DNA of 8,668 bases from JBCCRH01 sp039208045 (GCA_039208045.1 JBCCRH010000263.1:1-8668); one strand, 5' to 3'; positions 1 through 7,776 are shown, numbered from the stretch's first letter. Numbers and translations: made by a program. The notes: a model not told the origin generated them from the sequence alone.

Positions 1-3000
1 CGTAATCATTGTCCCTGTGGGAATATCTGCATTCGTGATAAAGCTGACAGTTGCTGTACCAAACAAGGTGTCAGCAGCCACTTTGAAGGTTTCGCCCAAG
101 GCCGACAACACAATCGTATCAGCTTCAAAAAACTGATCGTAGGTATAGGGATTTCCTGACCAAGTGACCGTCATACGCACCTCACGCGCCACCGTATCCG
201 CAGAGGGAATACAATCGCTCAAGCTCACCTGCAAGTCAAGTGTACAATCAGGAATAAAACCTGCGTCAACAGTGGGATTGAAGGTATCCCAAGGCAGAAA
301 ATAATTCCCCGTAATACCTGTTATTGGATTGGCATCGCTATCGTCCACATCGCTACCTTGATTCGCCAAGGTACCCACAAAACCAGGCAGCGGCAAAAAC
401 TCCACAAAGTAGGTGCCCTGCACTAGATTATCGAAAATATAAAAGCCATCGGCGTTGGTGATGGTTGAGGAAATGATCGATCCGGTAAGGGCATCATATA
501 AATTGACCACCACACCTTCAATGCCCGGTTCCATTGGACTTTGCAAGCCATCTAGATTGAAATCAAACCAAACAGTATCACCCAACGCGGTATTAGCACT
601 ACCACAATCGACTGCTGTGAGATTCACTTTAAAAGAAGCAGGGCAGCCTTCATTATCGATATAATCTAACACATAGACTGCATCTACCGTTACTAAATCT
701 ACCATTGCAAAACTAGAGTCTGGAAAGGGAAATGATAAATCTGTGTCTGGGGTCCAGATAAAATTGCTACCACTCAGATTTTGAGAGGGTAGGTCAAACG
801 ATTCGCCCATACAAGCCAATACATCTACTGAATCTACTTGCTCTGGCGCAACCAAGATGGAAACCGTATCAAACACAAAGCAATTAGACGTGCTCGACCG
901 CAACGCATATTCGTAAGTAATTGGTGCTCCTGTAGTATTTGGCAATACAAAGGTGACCGGTGTTGTATTAGTCGCACTTAAGGCTCCTAAGTCAGAACCA
1001 TTGATACTCAACCATTCGAAATCGTAGCCATTAATGAGGTTCGGCCCAATATTTATGGGCTCTCGGCTACAGACTTGTGCATCTTGGTCAAAGATAATCT
1101 CTACCTCCGGGCGAACCTGGAAGGAAGGCACCTCTGAACACGCACAGGTATTGTTGGGGTCTACTACGCCGATAATCGTACACACTGTCCCTGCGGTAAA
1201 GGTTTCCGATCCGGAGAGGAGGGCACATTCTCCATTCTCTAGAGACTGCGTTAGCACTTGATTGATGGTAAATAAGAGAATATCAGGGGCGGAGCGAAAG
1301 CCATTTCGATCTACATCTTCATAGATGTCCAGATTAATTTCTTGTCCTGCTTGCAGGGTAGCGCCGTTATTGCAGACTTCTGCATTGAATACACTGAGCC
1401 CTTCATTGGTACTGCTGGTAATGCTTAGATCGGCATCTAGCTGATCGATCGTTAATTCTGGCTTAGCAAGCGTAATAGTACCTGTACCAGAACCGGCCAG
1501 AATGGCAACCGAGCAAGTCATCATATCGCACAGCTCATTAACGCGCGAGAAGGCTTCTACTTCTAAATCATACTCTCCACAGAACTGACCAATATCCATC
1601 GCGCTAATGGCCACACTAAAAGAGATATTCTGCCCAGGGCTCACCACCTGATCAATTGGCCACACTAGAATTTGCTTACCACCTTCAGTACGCACTTGTG
1701 GCGGATCAGGCGAAGCATTTAAGAGCGGCTGATAGGAGTTATTTACGTAAGTGATGCCTTCCGGCAAAAGGTAGCGCACCGAGTCGAGTACCGAAGGAAT
1801 ACCATTATCTATACTCACATTGACAATGGAAGTCGTCTGGTTGGCTTGGCAGGGATTAATGACTAAGTTGCCCAGCGTAACGCTAGCATTGAAAGAGGGC
1901 GGTTGGGTAGTAATACGAATACGCCCCGCTGGCTTTCTAACTGGGCGAATAGCATTACCACAGTTAGAGTTTCCTCTGACGCGGAAGCGCGCTCTGGAAC
2001 CCGATAGGTAATCACAAGTTGTTTCGGTGCGGAACCGTATACTTACTTTATTCTGAGTAAGGTCCTTAGAGCCAATCAAGCCGGTCTCCGTGAGTTCGGT
2101 ATCAAGGCTTGATACATCAACAAAATAACCCGCCGAAGTGAGCGTAGGGTCTATCCCTGCATTTACGTAAGTACCCCCCTGTGAAGCAGCCGGCACTGCA
2201 ATTTCTAGGGAGCCACTAATCAAATCTTGGCCTGGCGGCAAATCAAATAGCAGCTCAATATCGCGCAAGTAGCCTAAATCCGTACTACGGATTTCGACCT
2301 CATACGGTACCTCTTCGCAAAGCGGAATAAACTGGTTCATTACTGGATCAATAATATCGAGATTGAGTCCAGCATCAGCACTGGTGAAATTGACGACTGA
2401 TGGATCGGCACAGAGCGCTTCATCCACCGTAGTGGGTAGGCTTTCACAATCCCATCCGGCCACAAAATCCAGTGACTCCGGCGCACAATTATTAGCTAAA
2501 ATGACGACTTTGATGCGTGTAGAAGTGGCGCCTCGCAAATCACCCAATGGGTAAATGCCAAAGTCATTGCCCATGATAGGAGTATCGGTGGTTACGTCAA
2601 ATACTTCCAAGGGAATCACCCCGCCTGTCGGGCTTTCTACATACAAAAAGGCATTGAAGGCATCGTTGGCCGTTGGGTTATTTACCGTAAGGAAAACCGT
2701 ATCGGAAGCACTGCACAGGCGAATGTTGGAAAGATCAGGAATGACTTCCAAACTTGCTCCACCCCGATATTCAAAAGTTTTGGTGACCGTATCACGCGTC
2801 AAAGTTGGTGTGCAGTATACATTCTCGTCAACACTTTCGCTGGCGAAATAAGACATGTCATAGTTTCCTGCAATCGACTGGCAGGAGCCTTGGATGGCGG
2901 GGAAAAAGACAAACTGATAGCCTTCATCAGGAGGAATTTCACTATCGCCGAGACTATTAAAATAGGTTTCGGCTAGGAAAGTAATGGTATCGCCATTTTG

Positions 3001-6000
3001 TAACAAAAATTCTGGTGGAATGGTACCGTTTGGAATGTTGACAATATTATTAGCACCTGGAATTTGCTGGCGTAGCCGCACCCCAAATTCATCTTTCCGA
3101 TATTTAAACTCGCTGGGTTTGACAATAGTAATCGTTTGGGGTAGACCCACTGGACGAATCTCGTAGGGGAATTCATCAAAAAACTCGGTTCCAAAGTGCC
3201 GCTCGTAAGTAATATTCCAATTAGAAACCGTACAGGCTCCAAAATCGCGAATACGGCAGTTTTCATCAAGGCGCAAACCGACTTGCGTCAAACGGGCACG
3301 GCGATCATTACAGCTTGCTACTGCACCAAGGCCAAAGGCCATTTCCGAAAGGTAAAACTCCGTATCGTAAATAATCTGTTGCTCCAGCCCATCAAAAGGG
3401 TCTTTAATGAGGTAGTTCACCAATACATTTACTTGATCGCCTTGATCGAATTGGAAGTTGGTAGGCAAGCCGCAGCCCAGCGCATTGAGCACATCCACTG
3501 AGAAGTCAACCACTAGCTGGTTGGCCGTCATATCCGAAGTAGTGAGTACTGCTGAGCAGGTATAAGTGAGTCCGTCGGCATCTACGATTTCTACCTCTGA
3601 GTTAATCAGACTAAAATTGGCATTGGGGAACTGAATGGTGGCAAAGCCAAAAGTCCAATCCGTATCGTTAGGATCACTCACGGTACCATTGAAGATGGCT
3701 CGCAGCGTATCCCCTTGTAGGAAACGGTCGCGCTGAACTAGATTGAGATCGACAGGGCCGTCAGGCACTTGGTCGTTATTGGCATCTCCCATACCATAGT
3801 TGGCACGTAGAATACTCAAATCGTCAAACACCAAGCCTTCACAGGGGGGACAGCCACCTACATTGGGGCAAAAGACCCGCGTCTCCAAGTTTTCTGGCTG
3901 CCATATCTTCTCCGTTGGGCAATTGGTGCAGCTTTCATCGATAGTAATGAAGGTCGTTTGAGCAATCTGTAGATCAAACACTGGATTGGCGCAAGCCGTA
4001 GCCGCAGGCTTTTCCGCGCAATCGGCAATCACGCAAATCGCCATAGAAGCGCCGCTTCCGCGAATAAAGTTATTCGGCCGATCCGCCTGACACCAGCGTA
4101 CCCGAATCACGTCATCTCCACCCGAATCGGGTGCATCTTCCTCGCAGCTTGGCCATACCGTCCCGTTGCGATCCATAAATACCACAGAAGTGGGATCATA
4201 GTCTAAGCCACAAGGAATCTCAAAGAACGTTTCGAGATAAGCATCTGGGTAATCATTGATAAACCAATCCAACTGCATGCCCGTAATCGTATACTCAATA
4301 GTGCTTTTTTGACCATTCACCATATCCAATGGGCCTTCCACAAAACCAGTAATAAAGGCATCAAATTCATCCAAGCCTACCGAAGGGCTTTCATTAATAG
4401 CTCGGTCACACAAATCATCGTAGTTATTTACCCGAAAGGTACTTTCGTAAATGCCATCCAGCGAGCAGTTGTTGCAGCCACATACGTGCAAAAGGTCGTA
4501 GTGTATCAATAAAGACTCCCCTACTTCCAGATTAAACGCACGGATGGTATCTCGGATACTCTTTACCCCCATCGTACAGTCGAGGGGATCGGTGTTGACG
4601 AGATCGATCATTGTTTCGGGCATTCCAGTGCCAGATGGGGTGATAGCATAATTCGTTAAATCGATGGCGCCACCACCTGCGGAGATACTAATGACAATAT
4701 CTTTTGCAGGTGCCGTACCATTATTGGTAATTGTAATATCTACTGGCGTGAGGTTGTCCACAAAGCACGCCGGGCGGCTAATGCTGGTAAGCGATACATC
4801 TAGATCAGGGATGGCTACGCCAAAGTTAATCCCTGTATTTGGAAAACTTGATTGTGGTTTTGCTTGGCAATCGATGGTGCCTTGGCAGCCATATTGTACA
4901 CGCCTTAGAATATCTTGGGTGGGGATAGTACAATCAGTTACTTCCCAGCTTTCTTCCACTATTAAGTTAGAATTATTGGGCATAAAAGGGGTACCAAAGA
5001 CCGCCATTAGGGCATCCGGGCCAATGATATAACAATCGAAGCCAGGGGTAGAAGTCGCAGCAGGTAGCAAGCTTACCCCACCTACTTGTAGATCGACTAG
5101 GGTCAAATTAGGGTTGGGGCTTACGCAATAAAAAATATTATCTAAGCTACCATTTCCACCATTGGCCACCGTCGTACTGATGGTTTCTACTAAGCCAAAA
5201 AAGGCATCGATGACCGTAGGAGTAGAGGTAGGAATAGAAAGGTCTGCTTCTTGTACAAAGAAGGTCGTTGACTCTTGTGATTCTTGGGTTTCGCTGGTTT
5301 CGCAAAGGGGGTCGTGGGTCACGGTAAATTCGTAGGTGCCGTCCTGCCCTATAAAATCGCAAGTGGCTTGAATATCTAAGTTGAAGGCGACCACATTGCC
5401 GGGTGCTGCCATAGCCAAATCGGGTAGGTTAAAATTGGTGGCTGTGGCGCCTTGGGTAACTGGGCCGCCCGTCTTAGGTTGAAGGTTGGATATCACCATG
5501 CCTGTCGGCAAATCTAAGGTGCCGCTTAGGTTGGTGAGCATGGGAGCAGGGCCGCTGTAAGTGACCGTCACACATATAGTTTCTATAGGCCCGCATTGCG
5601 AAAACTCGGCAGGCGCTTCTATCTGTACATCCAGTATAGGATCGGGAATATTGAATTCAATAACGGTTTCAGGAAAGCTGGAAGTGGGTTCCATAAGGCA
5701 GTCCGTGCTGCCGCTACATCCAAATTGCGCCCGTCGGTTAATATTATCTGCTGGGGTTGCACAGGTAGTAATTTCCCATGCTTCTTCCACCACCAAGCTC
5801 TCCCCTGCTGGCATAAATGGCACCCCAAAAAGCACGATAAACTCCATCGGCCCAATCTCAAAGCAATCAAAACCGCTGGAAATGCCCACTGCTGCATTAA
5901 GCGTAATGCCTGATACGCTGATGCCATTGAGTTGTGCGTTGGCGTTGTCTTCTACACAATAATATAGCAGTTCAATTGGGCCATCTCCACTGTTCACTAC

Positions 6001-6522
6001 TGTAGAATTTACCGTTTCCATAAAGCCCAAGTAGCCATCAAAAGTGTTGGGCATAGAAGTGGTAATAGCTGGATCACCAGAACGCACTGGAAAGGTGCCA
6101 GAAGTAGCACTCGCACTGGATATACCGCCCGTAATAGGATCGTGATTCACCTCAAAAGTATAGTCGATAGAAGTACCCACCAGATCACAATTTGCAGAAA
6201 GCTCTAGCATAAAAGAAAGCTGCTCGCCATCCATAAGGTCAGGAATGGCAATGGTAGTCCCTGTACTGTAACTCACCGAACCACTGGATATTGTCTGCGC
6301 TATTCCTGTCGGCGCATTCAGCATTCCAGTAACATTCGATACAGCTTCTCCCGTATTATTTTCGATAGAAATGGTAACCACTTCACTGCCACTACAGCGA
6401 TTGATTTCGGAAGGTGTGGTAATAGTGAGGTCAATTTGTGCAAAAATAGGACATGCAAAAAAAAGCAATAGCATAGTGACAACACTAGCCCCACAGTGTT
6501 TGTGTACATTTGTCTTGTTCAT
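1..6522 (-). CDS. Giant exported multi-domain surface/adhesin-like protein with SdrD B-like domain (C-terminus outside window)
   Basis: The frame is open from an ATG at 6522 to the left edge, giving 2174 codons with no stop and no frameshift; in-frame landmarks were checked at several points along it. Residues 1-28 form a signal peptide. Residues 30-573 are two homologous units, each beginning with a DUF11-like strand pattern, and a third DUF11-like start follows at 574. Cysteines cluster at 681-686 and 865-894, followed by an acidic loop at 913-921 (D-x-N-x-D-x-x-x-D). Residues about 1535-1680 are again DUF11-like, 1736-1741 carries DVDRNG, about 1818-1973 look like two PKD/Ig-like modules, and about 1980-2092 is an SdrD B-like domain. 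No catalytic domain is recognisable. Such architectures are known from cell-surface or secreted Bacteroidota proteins exported by Sec and then usually type IX secretion. A role in adhesion or as a structural surface protein is inferred. The sorting domain that would confirm type IX export is not visible. Confidence 0.95.
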   Translation of the reverse strand, partial: MNKTNVHKHCGASVVTMLLLFFACPIFAQIDLTITTPSEINRCSGSEVVTISIENNTGEAVSNVTGMLNAPTGIAQTISSGSVSYSTGTTIAIPDLMDGEQLSFMLELSANCDLVGTSIDYTFEVNHDPITGGISSASATSGTFPVRSGDPAITTSMPNTFDGYLGFMETVNSTVVNSGDGPIELLYYCVEDNANAQLNGISVSGITLNAAVGISSGFDCFEIGPMEFIVLFGVPFMPAGESLVVEEAWEITTCATPADNINRRAQFGCSGSTDCLMEPTSSFPETVIEFNIPDPILDVQIEAPAEFSQCGPIETICVTVTYSGPAPMLTNLSGTLDLPTGMVISNLQPKTGGPVTQGATATNFNLPDLAMAAPGNVVAFNLDIQATCDFIGQDGTYEFTVTHDPLCETSETQESQESTTFFVQEADLSIPTSTPTVIDAFFGLVETISTTVANGGNGSLDNIFYCVSPNPNLTLVDLQVGGVSLLPAATSTPGFDCYIIGPDALMAVFGTPFMPNNSNLIVEESWEVTDCTIPTQDILRRVQYGCQGTIDCQAKPQSSFPNTGINFGVAIPDLDVSLTSISRPACFVDNLTPVDITITNNGTAPAKDIVISISAGGGAIDLTNYAITPSGTGMPETMIDLVNTDPLDCTMGVKSIRDTIRAFNLEVGESLLIHYDLLHVCGCNNCSLDGIYESTFRVNNYDDLCDRAINESPSVGLDEFDAFITGFVEGPLDMVNGQKSTIEYTITGMQLDWFINDYPDAYLETFFEIPCGLDYDPTSVVFMDRNGTVWPSCEEDAPDSGGDDVIRVRWCQADRPNNFIRGSGASMAICVIADCAEKPAATACANPVFDLQIAQTTFITIDESCTNCPTEKIWQPENLETRVFCPNVGGCPPCEGLVFDDLSILRANYGMGDANNDQVPDGPVDLNLVQRDRFLQGDTLRAIFNGTVSDPNDTDWTFGFATIQFPNANFSLINSEVEIVDADGLTYTCSAVLTTSDMTANQLVVDFSVDVLNALGCGLPTNFQFDQGDQVNVLVNYLIKDPFDGLEQQIIYDTEFYLSEMAFGLGAVASCNDRRARLTQVGLRLDENCRIRDFGACTVSNWNITYERHFGTEFFDEFPYEIRPVGLPQTITIVKPSEFKYRKDEFGVRLRQQIPGANNIVNIPNGTIPPEFLLQNGDTITFLAETYFNSLGDSEIPPDEGYQFVFFPAIQGSCQSIAGNYDMSYFASESVDENVYCTPTLTRDTVTKTFEYRGGASLEVIPDLSNIRLCSASDTVFLTVNNPTANDAFNAFLYVESPTGGVIPLEVFDVTTDTPIMGNDFGIYPLGDLRGATSTRIKVVILANNCAPESLDFVAGWDCESLPTTVDEALCADPSVVNFTSADAGLNLDIIDPVMNQFIPLCEEVPYEVEIRSTDLGYLRDIELLFDLPPGQDLISGSLEIAVPAASQGGTYVNAGIDPTLTSAGYFVDVSSLDTELTETGLIGSKDLTQNKVSIRFRTETTCDYLSGSRARFRVRGNSNCGNAIRPVRKPAGRIRITTQPPSFNASVTLGNLVINPCQANQTTSIVNVSIDNGIPSVLDSVRYLLPEGITYVNNSYQPLLNASPDPPQVRTEGGKQILVWPIDQVVSPGQNISFSVAISAMDIGQFCGEYDLEVEAFSRVNELCDMMTCSVAILAGSGTGTITLAKPELTIDQLDADLSITSSTNEGLSVFNAEVCNNGATLQAGQEINLDIYEDVDRNGFRSAPDILLFTINQVLTQSLENGECALLSGSETFTAGTVCTIIGVVDPNNTCACSEVPSFQVRPEVEIIFDQDAQVCSREPINIGPNLINGYDFEWLSINGSDLGALSATNTTPVTFVLPNTTGAPITYEYALRSSTSNCFVFDTVSILVAPEQVDSVDVLACMGESFDLPSQNLSGSNFIWTPDTDLSFPFPDSSFAMVDLVTVDAVYVLDYIDNEGCPASFKVNLTAVDCGSANTALGDTVWFDFNLDGLQSPMEPGIEGVVVNLYDALTGSIISSTITNADGFYIFDNLVQGTYFVEFLPLPGFVGTLANQGSDVDDSDANPITGITGNYFLPWDTFNPTVDAGFIPDCTLDLQVSLSDCIPSADTVAREVRMTVTWSGNPYTYDQFFEADTIVLSALGETFKVAADTLFGTATVSFITNADIPTGTMIT
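247..588 (-). other. SdrD B-like (Cna B-related) domain, residues about 1979-2092
   Basis: The segment starts LGDTVWFDFNLDG and continues with Q, then EPGIEGVVVNLYD, then TNADGFYIFDNL and GTYFVEF. These are the hallmarks of SdrD B-like repeats: a W-x-D-x-N-x-D-G Ca2+-loop signature (D1987, N1989, D1991), a GV-x-V-x-L-Y/F strand, T-x-x-x-G-x-Y-x-F and the G-x-Y strand. In staphylococcal Sdr proteins and many Bacteroidota surface proteins these domains bind Ca2+ and act as rigid stalk segments. Only one copy is visible. The sequence after it (residue 2093 onward) begins a different module containing C2093 and C2104. Confidence 0.9.
4804..5634 (-). repeat. Tandem protein module, copy 2 (residues 297-573)
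   Basis: This is the second copy, beginning LDVQI and offset by exactly 277 residues across its conserved half. Matching positions are FYC466, GFDC497, FGTPFMP, VEESW, C531, RRVQYGC546 and DC552, then a shared SSFP motif after the last cysteine. A third DUF11-like start (LDVSL at 574-578) follows, but it is not followed by a third copy of the cysteine half; the protein moves into different modules. Function is unknown. The pattern fits stacked extracellular beta-sandwich domains. Confidence 0.88.
5635..6435 (-). repeat. Tandem protein module, copy 1 (residues 30-296)
   Basis: This unit opens with a DUF11-like segment (IDLTI, then a conserved-spacing VTISIENNTG stretch). It continues into a module with key positions YYC189, GFDC220, FGVPFMP, VEEAW, C254, RRAQFGC269 and DC275. 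Residues 161-269 align without a gap to residues 438-546 of copy 2, with 47 identical positions of 109 counted by hand. The five cysteines C189, C220, C254, C269 and C275 all recur in copy 2, suggesting structural disulfides in the exported protein. The resemblance is clear at protein level but the DNA has diverged, so the duplication is old. Confidence 0.88.
6439..6522 (-). other. Signal peptide of the giant exported protein; start-site choice
   Basis: Residues 1-28 have a short basic n-region (K3, H7, K8, H9), a hydrophobic core from V14 to F22, and a likely signal peptidase I site after FA28, before Q29, a very common pattern in Bacteroidota. An in-frame ATG also exists at 6558, directly after a TAA at 6559-6561, and would add 12 residues (MRWFTDETNLRL). 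I prefer 6522 because it puts the basic region and hydrophobic core at normal distances from the start. No Shine-Dalgarno sequence supports either start, which is usual in this phylum. C24 lies in FFAC, a poor lipobox, so a lipoprotein is unlikely. Confidence 0.8.
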
Positions 6523-6667
6523 GAGACGTAAATTTGTTTCATCAGTAAACCAACGCATTTACTGCCTAATCAACTGATCTATTTGCATAAACATACCGGG
6601 CCTATGCAGACCAGTTAATAGCGTTAGTATTGCGTTTCAAAAAAGTTAGTGTCGCTGTGGAGTGCTT

Positions 6668-6716
6668 GTTAGGTTTAATTTAAATTTCGTCTCTCAAAGC
6701 TAATTGTTAACCTAAC
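6668..6716. repeat. Inverted repeat GTTAGGTT / AACCTAAC with internal palindrome
   Basis: Perfect 8-bp arms lie at 6668-6675 and 6709-6716, and the inner bases also partly match (TTTAATT against AATTGTT). Between them lies a perfect 10-bp palindrome, AATTTAAATT, at 6677-6686. The right arm overlaps a second palindrome, AACGCGTT, at 6714-6721. The location between divergent promoters would suit an operator, but nothing here identifies a regulator, and AT-rich DNA produces such symmetry easily. Confidence 0.4.
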
Positions 6717-6748
6717 GCGTTGAATAAAATTCAAATAATTATCATTAA

Positions 6749-6773
6749 GCTACTGCTAAGGTAGCGATTTTTT
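6749..6773 (+). terminator. Possible small hairpin followed by a T tract
   Basis: GCTAC (6749-6753) pairs with GTAGC (6761-6765) around a 7-base loop, followed by GATTTTTT. The shape is that of a weak intrinsic terminator reading rightward. It lies upstream of the DUF1295 start with no gene ending there, so it could end a short leader or small RNA, or be chance. The 5-bp stem is marginal. Confidence 0.2.
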
Positions 6774-6885
6774 GAGTGTCGAACAGTCTTAACACATTAT
6801 TTTTCATATAATATGTGACCAAATAAATGATTGCTGTGATTAGCCGCAGCAAATGGGTTATTAATTAAAAAAGAAATAAGAACTT

Positions 6886-7653
6886 ATGCTAATACCTGGC
6901 TATGCATTGTTAGGCCTTATTGGAACCTTGACCAGCTTGTGGTTGCTAAGCTTGGTGCTACGAGATAGCAGCATCGCTGATTTGTTCTGGGGCCTTGGTT
7001 TTGTAGGCTTAGCAGTGGCCTATTTCACTCTTTTTAGTTCGCATACCTCTGGAGCTAAGGTGCTGCTATTGCTCGTCATTATTTGGGGCTTGCGCTTGTT
7101 CATCCATCTCAGTATCCGCAACTTGGGCAAGGGCGAGGATTTTCGCTATGCGCAATGGCGAGTCGAGCATGGAGCGATCTGGTGGTGGCGCTCTTTCTTT
7201 CAAGTTTTTCTTCTGCAAGGGCTGCTGCTCTGGATAATTGCCTTGGTTTTCGTTCCGGCTTTAAGCCGAACAATCGACTGGGCATGGACGGATTACTTGG
7301 GGCTCCTTATCTGGGCCATTGGCCTTTTCTTTGAAGCGGTGGGTGACTGGCAGCTGATGCAATTTAGGCGAAAGCCTACCAATAAAGGGAACGTGCTTGA
7401 TACCGGCCTATGGCGCTACACCCGCCATCCTAACTACTTTGGTGATGCGATGGTGTGGTGGGGCTTTTATTGCTTTGCTTTGGCGCATCCCTACGGGCTG
7501 TACTTTGTATTTTGCCCTGCGCTGATGACGTTTTTGCTGCTTCGGGTTAGTGGCGTAGCGATGCTCGAATCAAGCCTGAAAGAGACCAAGCCGCAGTATG
7601 CGGAGTATATTCGGCGGACGCCGGCTTTTTTTCCTTGGTGGCCGAGGGGGTAG
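6886..7653 (+). CDS. DUF1295 domain-containing integral membrane protein (steroid 5-alpha-reductase-like superfamily)
   Basis: This is a complete 255-residue protein, the normal length for the DUF1295 family. Hydrophobic segments at about 4-24, 33-51, 57-75, 103-124, 137-155 and 203-222 make it a polytopic inner-membrane protein. The family signature is at residues 174-187, GLWRYTRHPNYFGD, preceded by NKGNVLDT and followed by WWG. The C-terminal ETKPQYAEYIRRTPAFFPWWP stretch (residues 233-252) is also typical. The signature corresponds to the cofactor-binding C-terminal region of steroid 5-alpha reductases and isoprenylcysteine methyltransferases. The bacterial family has no settled substrate, so an oxidoreductase or methyltransferase role on a lipid is only a possibility. 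The ATG at 6886 is the first start after an in-frame TAA at 6877-6879; the upstream AAGAAATAAG is purine-rich but not a true Shine-Dalgarno. It stands alone: divergent from the giant gene and convergent with the ATPase. Confidence 0.95.
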   Translation: MLIPGYALLGLIGTLTSLWLLSLVLRDSSIADLFWGLGFVGLAVAYFTLFSSHTSGAKVLLLLVIIWGLRLFIHLSIRNLGKGEDFRYAQWRVEHGAIWWWRSFFQVFLLQGLLLWIIALVFVPALSRTIDWAWTDYLGLLIWAIGLFFEAVGDWQLMQFRRKPTNKGNVLDTGLWRYTRHPNYFGDAMVWWGFYCFALAHPYGLYFVFCPALMTFLLLRVSGVAMLESSLKETKPQYAEYIRRTPAFFPWWPRG

Positions 7654-7688
7654 GGGTATGGGCGAGGCTTTACAGGATGCTTAATCCC

Positions 7689-7776
7689 CTATAGCGGATT
7701 GCAAATCCGCTAAGCGCGTGCTAGGCTTTTTTCTTTAAAGCTTGGCCCGCGCTCAGTGGATTTGTAATCCGCGTAG
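7689..7776. repeat. REPIN-like element: two GCGGATT palindromes in inverted orientation
   Basis: The left half (7689-7726) contains TAGCGGATT-GCA-AATCCGCTA, two 9-base arms with a 3-base loop. The right half (7740-7776) contains GTGGATT-TGT-AATCCGC, a 7-bp stem with one G-T wobble. The reverse complement of the right half matches the left half over its whole length of about 37 bp with few differences, including the flanking AGCGCG and GC ends. The two palindromes are therefore arms of one large hairpin with a 13-base T-rich loop (7727-7739). Paired inverted REPs of this form are called REPINs and in other bacteria are mobilised by RAYT transposases; no such gene is in the window. Because it sits between convergent genes, it may also serve as a bidirectional transcription end, which is inference. 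Confidence 0.8.

Larger units (their letters stand above)
6523..6885. promoter_or_regulatory. Divergent intergenic region between the giant gene and the DUF1295 gene
   Basis: This stretch has no coding potential that I can support. It must hold the promoters of both divergent genes but shows no convincing Bacteroidota -33/-7 pair. A TATAAT occurs at 6807-6812 without a -35 at usable spacing. On the minus strand, TATGTTTA at 6595-6588 is one base off TAnnTTTG, but no TTTG lies about 20 bases upstream. It is AT-rich with several small symmetric motifs, listed separately. Its length suggests regulated expression or long leaders, which is inference. Confidence 0.5.

Noticed and set aside
6448..6459. 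Lipoprotein lipobox around C24 (FFAC).
   Set aside because: The -3 residue is F instead of L/V/I, and a better signal peptidase I site lies four residues later at FA|Q.
455..6577. Many short open frames of 60-133 codons on the plus strand and in other minus-strand phases.
   Set aside because: All but the last bases of this stretch are covered by the single continuous 2174-codon minus-strand frame with recognisable domains. The short frames have no family resemblance and low-complexity shadow composition.
6807..6812. TATAAT as a -10 box for the DUF1295 gene.
   Set aside because: There is no -35 element at usable spacing (TTAACA is only 12 bp away, TTGAGT 29 bp), and Bacteroidota primary promoters use a different -7 consensus.
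7083..7334. An 83-codon plus-strand frame inside the DUF1295 gene.
   Set aside because: It is out of phase with a well-recognised conserved protein and has no recognisable features.
7689..7776. Terminal inverted repeats of an insertion sequence or MITE with its own transposase.
   Set aside because: The halves are only 13 bp apart with no coding sequence between them, and no flanking target-site duplication is evident.
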